64,000 nt of DNA from Halomonas huangheensis (GTDB lineage: Bacteria; Pseudomonadota; Gammaproteobacteria; Pseudomonadales; Halomonadaceae): contig NZ_CP013106.1 of the NCBI RefSeq assembly GCF_001431725.1, positions 558,001 through 622,000 of the forward strand, written 5' to 3'. Under the pieces are notes generated by a model. It made no database searches and was not told the origin of the DNA. It worked only from the letters and a program-made list of their open reading frames with translations. Shown here piece after piece: positions 63,077 to 64,000 of the stretch (the stretch's first letter is position 1; every line of letters begins with the position of its first letter). A program made the translations under genes and the position numbers.

Positions 63077-64000
63077 ATGACCCTTGCTCTTCATATCGAT
63101 CGCGCCCTGGCACAGACCGTGCCGGGGCGCGCCGTCTGGGTTGCGCTGTCCGGTGGGCTCGACTCTTCGCTGCTGCTGGCTCTGGCGGTGGCGGCCTGTC
63201 GTCGTCATCCGCGCCCCCTGTATGCGCTTCACGTCGACCACGGCTTGCAGCCGGCGGCCGCCGACTTCGAGCACCACTGTCGTCGGCTGTGTTCGCAGCT
63301 CGGCGTGCCGCTCTTTGTTGAACGTGTCCACGTCGATGCGGCATCGGGCCACGGCATCGAGGGCGCCGCCCGTAAGGCGCGCTATATGGCTTTCCAGCAG
63401 ACCATCTCTGCCGGCGATACCCTGTGGCTGGCCCAGCATCGCGATGACCAGGCCGAGACCTTCCTGCTGGCAGCATTGCGTGGTTCAGGTACGGGAGGGT
63501 TGGCGGCGATGCCTATGGCGCGTGAGCTGAGTGGCATTCATCTGCAGCGCCCCTTGCTCAAGGTCTCTCGTGCCGAACTTGAAGAGGTCGCGCAGGGCAT
63601 GGGCCTTGAGTGGCAGGAAGACCCCAGCAATGCCGAGGTTGTCTTCGATCGCAACTATCTACGCCATAGGGTGCTACCGCAGTTGCAGGAGCGCTGGCCG
63701 CAGGCAACAGCGGCATTGGCGCGTTCGGCGCAGTGGATGGGCGAGGCCGATAGCCTGTTGACTGAATTGGCGGCGGAAGAGCTGCACCGCCTCGGTGGTC
63801 TGCCGGCGGAGCTGCCGTTGGAGCGCTTGATGCTGTTGACTCCGTCTCGCCAACGGCTACTGATTCGGTTCTGCGCTCGCCAATTGGGGCTGCCAACGCC
63901 TCCTGCCGCGCGTTTGGCCACGCTACTTGATCAATTGTCAGCACGCCAGGATGCCCAGGTTCGGGTCAGTTGGAGTGGTGCTGAGGCTCGCTGTTGGCGT
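63077..64000 (+). CDS. tilS: tRNA(Ile)-lysidine synthase TilS (3' part outside window)
   Basis: 308 codons of a PP-loop ATPase that modifies C34 of tRNA-Ile(CAU) to lysidine so that it reads AUA. The PP-loop VALSGGLDSSLLLAL is near residue 25, and ALHVDHGL and QHRDDQAETFLL are the other ATP/tRNA elements. ATG 63077 sits after GGGAGCCCCG. The frame is open at the window end. accA-tilS is the ancestral order. Confidence 0.96.
   Translation, partial: MTLALHIDRALAQTVPGRAVWVALSGGLDSSLLLALAVAACRRHPRPLYALHVDHGLQPAAADFEHHCRRLCSQLGVPLFVERVHVDAASGHGIEGAARKARYMAFQQTISAGDTLWLAQHRDDQAETFLLAALRGSGTGGLAAMPMARELSGIHLQRPLLKVSRAELEEVAQGMGLEWQEDPSNAEVVFDRNYLRHRVLPQLQERWPQATAALARSAQWMGEADSLLTELAAEELHRLGGLPAELPLERLMLLTPSRQRLLIRFCARQLGLPTPPAARLATLLDQLSARQDAQVRVSWSGAEARCWR

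Overview
The window reads as chromosome from a Gram-negative gammaproteobacterium, most likely a Halomonas-like member of the Halomonadaceae. This rests on the complete outer-membrane/lipid A block (bamA-skp-lpxD-fabZ-lpxA-lpxB), the succinylase lysine branch (dapC, dapD, dapE), moderately high GC, many acidic proteins, and the local gene order. The genus is an inference; there is no rRNA to confirm it. No tRNA, rRNA, CRISPR array, insertion sequence or phage gene was recognised.

Layout. 1-5660: housekeeping: coaBC (minus, cut by the window edge), radC, rpmB-rpmG with a strong promoter, mutM, rlmI, a DUF2007/zinc-ribbon protein and a hotdog thioesterase. 5827-10755: an unusual four-gene operon in which each stop codon overlaps the next start: a P-loop NTPase, an ABC-exporter-like protein whose nucleotide-binding domain has lost its catalytic motifs, a sensor histidine kinase and an OmpR-type regulator. 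11049-18077: ald, trpS and maeA, then acnA convergent to maeA. 18370-22527: a CPXCG zinc protein, ahpC, trxB, a small secreted protein, slyX, a membrane-anchored cold-shock-domain protein and an unknown gene coupled to dapE. 22535-32217 (minus): dapE, dapD, an ArsC/Spx-like protein, dapC, an orphan trimmed fimbrial usher, glnD and map. 32764-52711: the classic block rpsB-tsf-pyrH-frr-uppS-cdsA-dxr-rseP-bamA-skp-lpxD-fabZ-lpxA-lpxB-rnhB-dnaE-accA. 53060-62962: an apparent insertion between accA and tilS carrying a PgtC/PgtB/PgtA-like sensory module followed by an FbpABC/AfuABC-type importer. tilS (63077 to the end) is cut by the window edge.

How the genes work together. The long plus-strand block joins translation (S2, EF-Ts, RRF), UMP kinase, isoprenoid and phospholipid supply (dxr, uppS, cdsA), envelope assembly and stress (rseP, bamA, skp), lipid A synthesis, replication (rnhB, dnaE) and fatty acid entry (accA). 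The map-glnD-dap block on the minus strand links methionine processing, nitrogen sensing and lysine/DAP synthesis. In the accA-tilS island a periplasmic binding protein, a large histidine kinase and a sigma-54 activator precede a transport operon. That operon has a good -24/-12 promoter, and its own binding protein is a clear paralogue of the sensory one. The likely logic is ligand sensing by the first binding protein, phosphorelay to the NtrC-type activator, and sigma-54 transcription of the importer, probably for an organophosphate.

The two places most worth following up are the 5827-10755 operon with its catalytically dead ABC protein and the twin-binding-protein island at 53060-62962. The trimmed orphan usher at 26615-28621 comes next.
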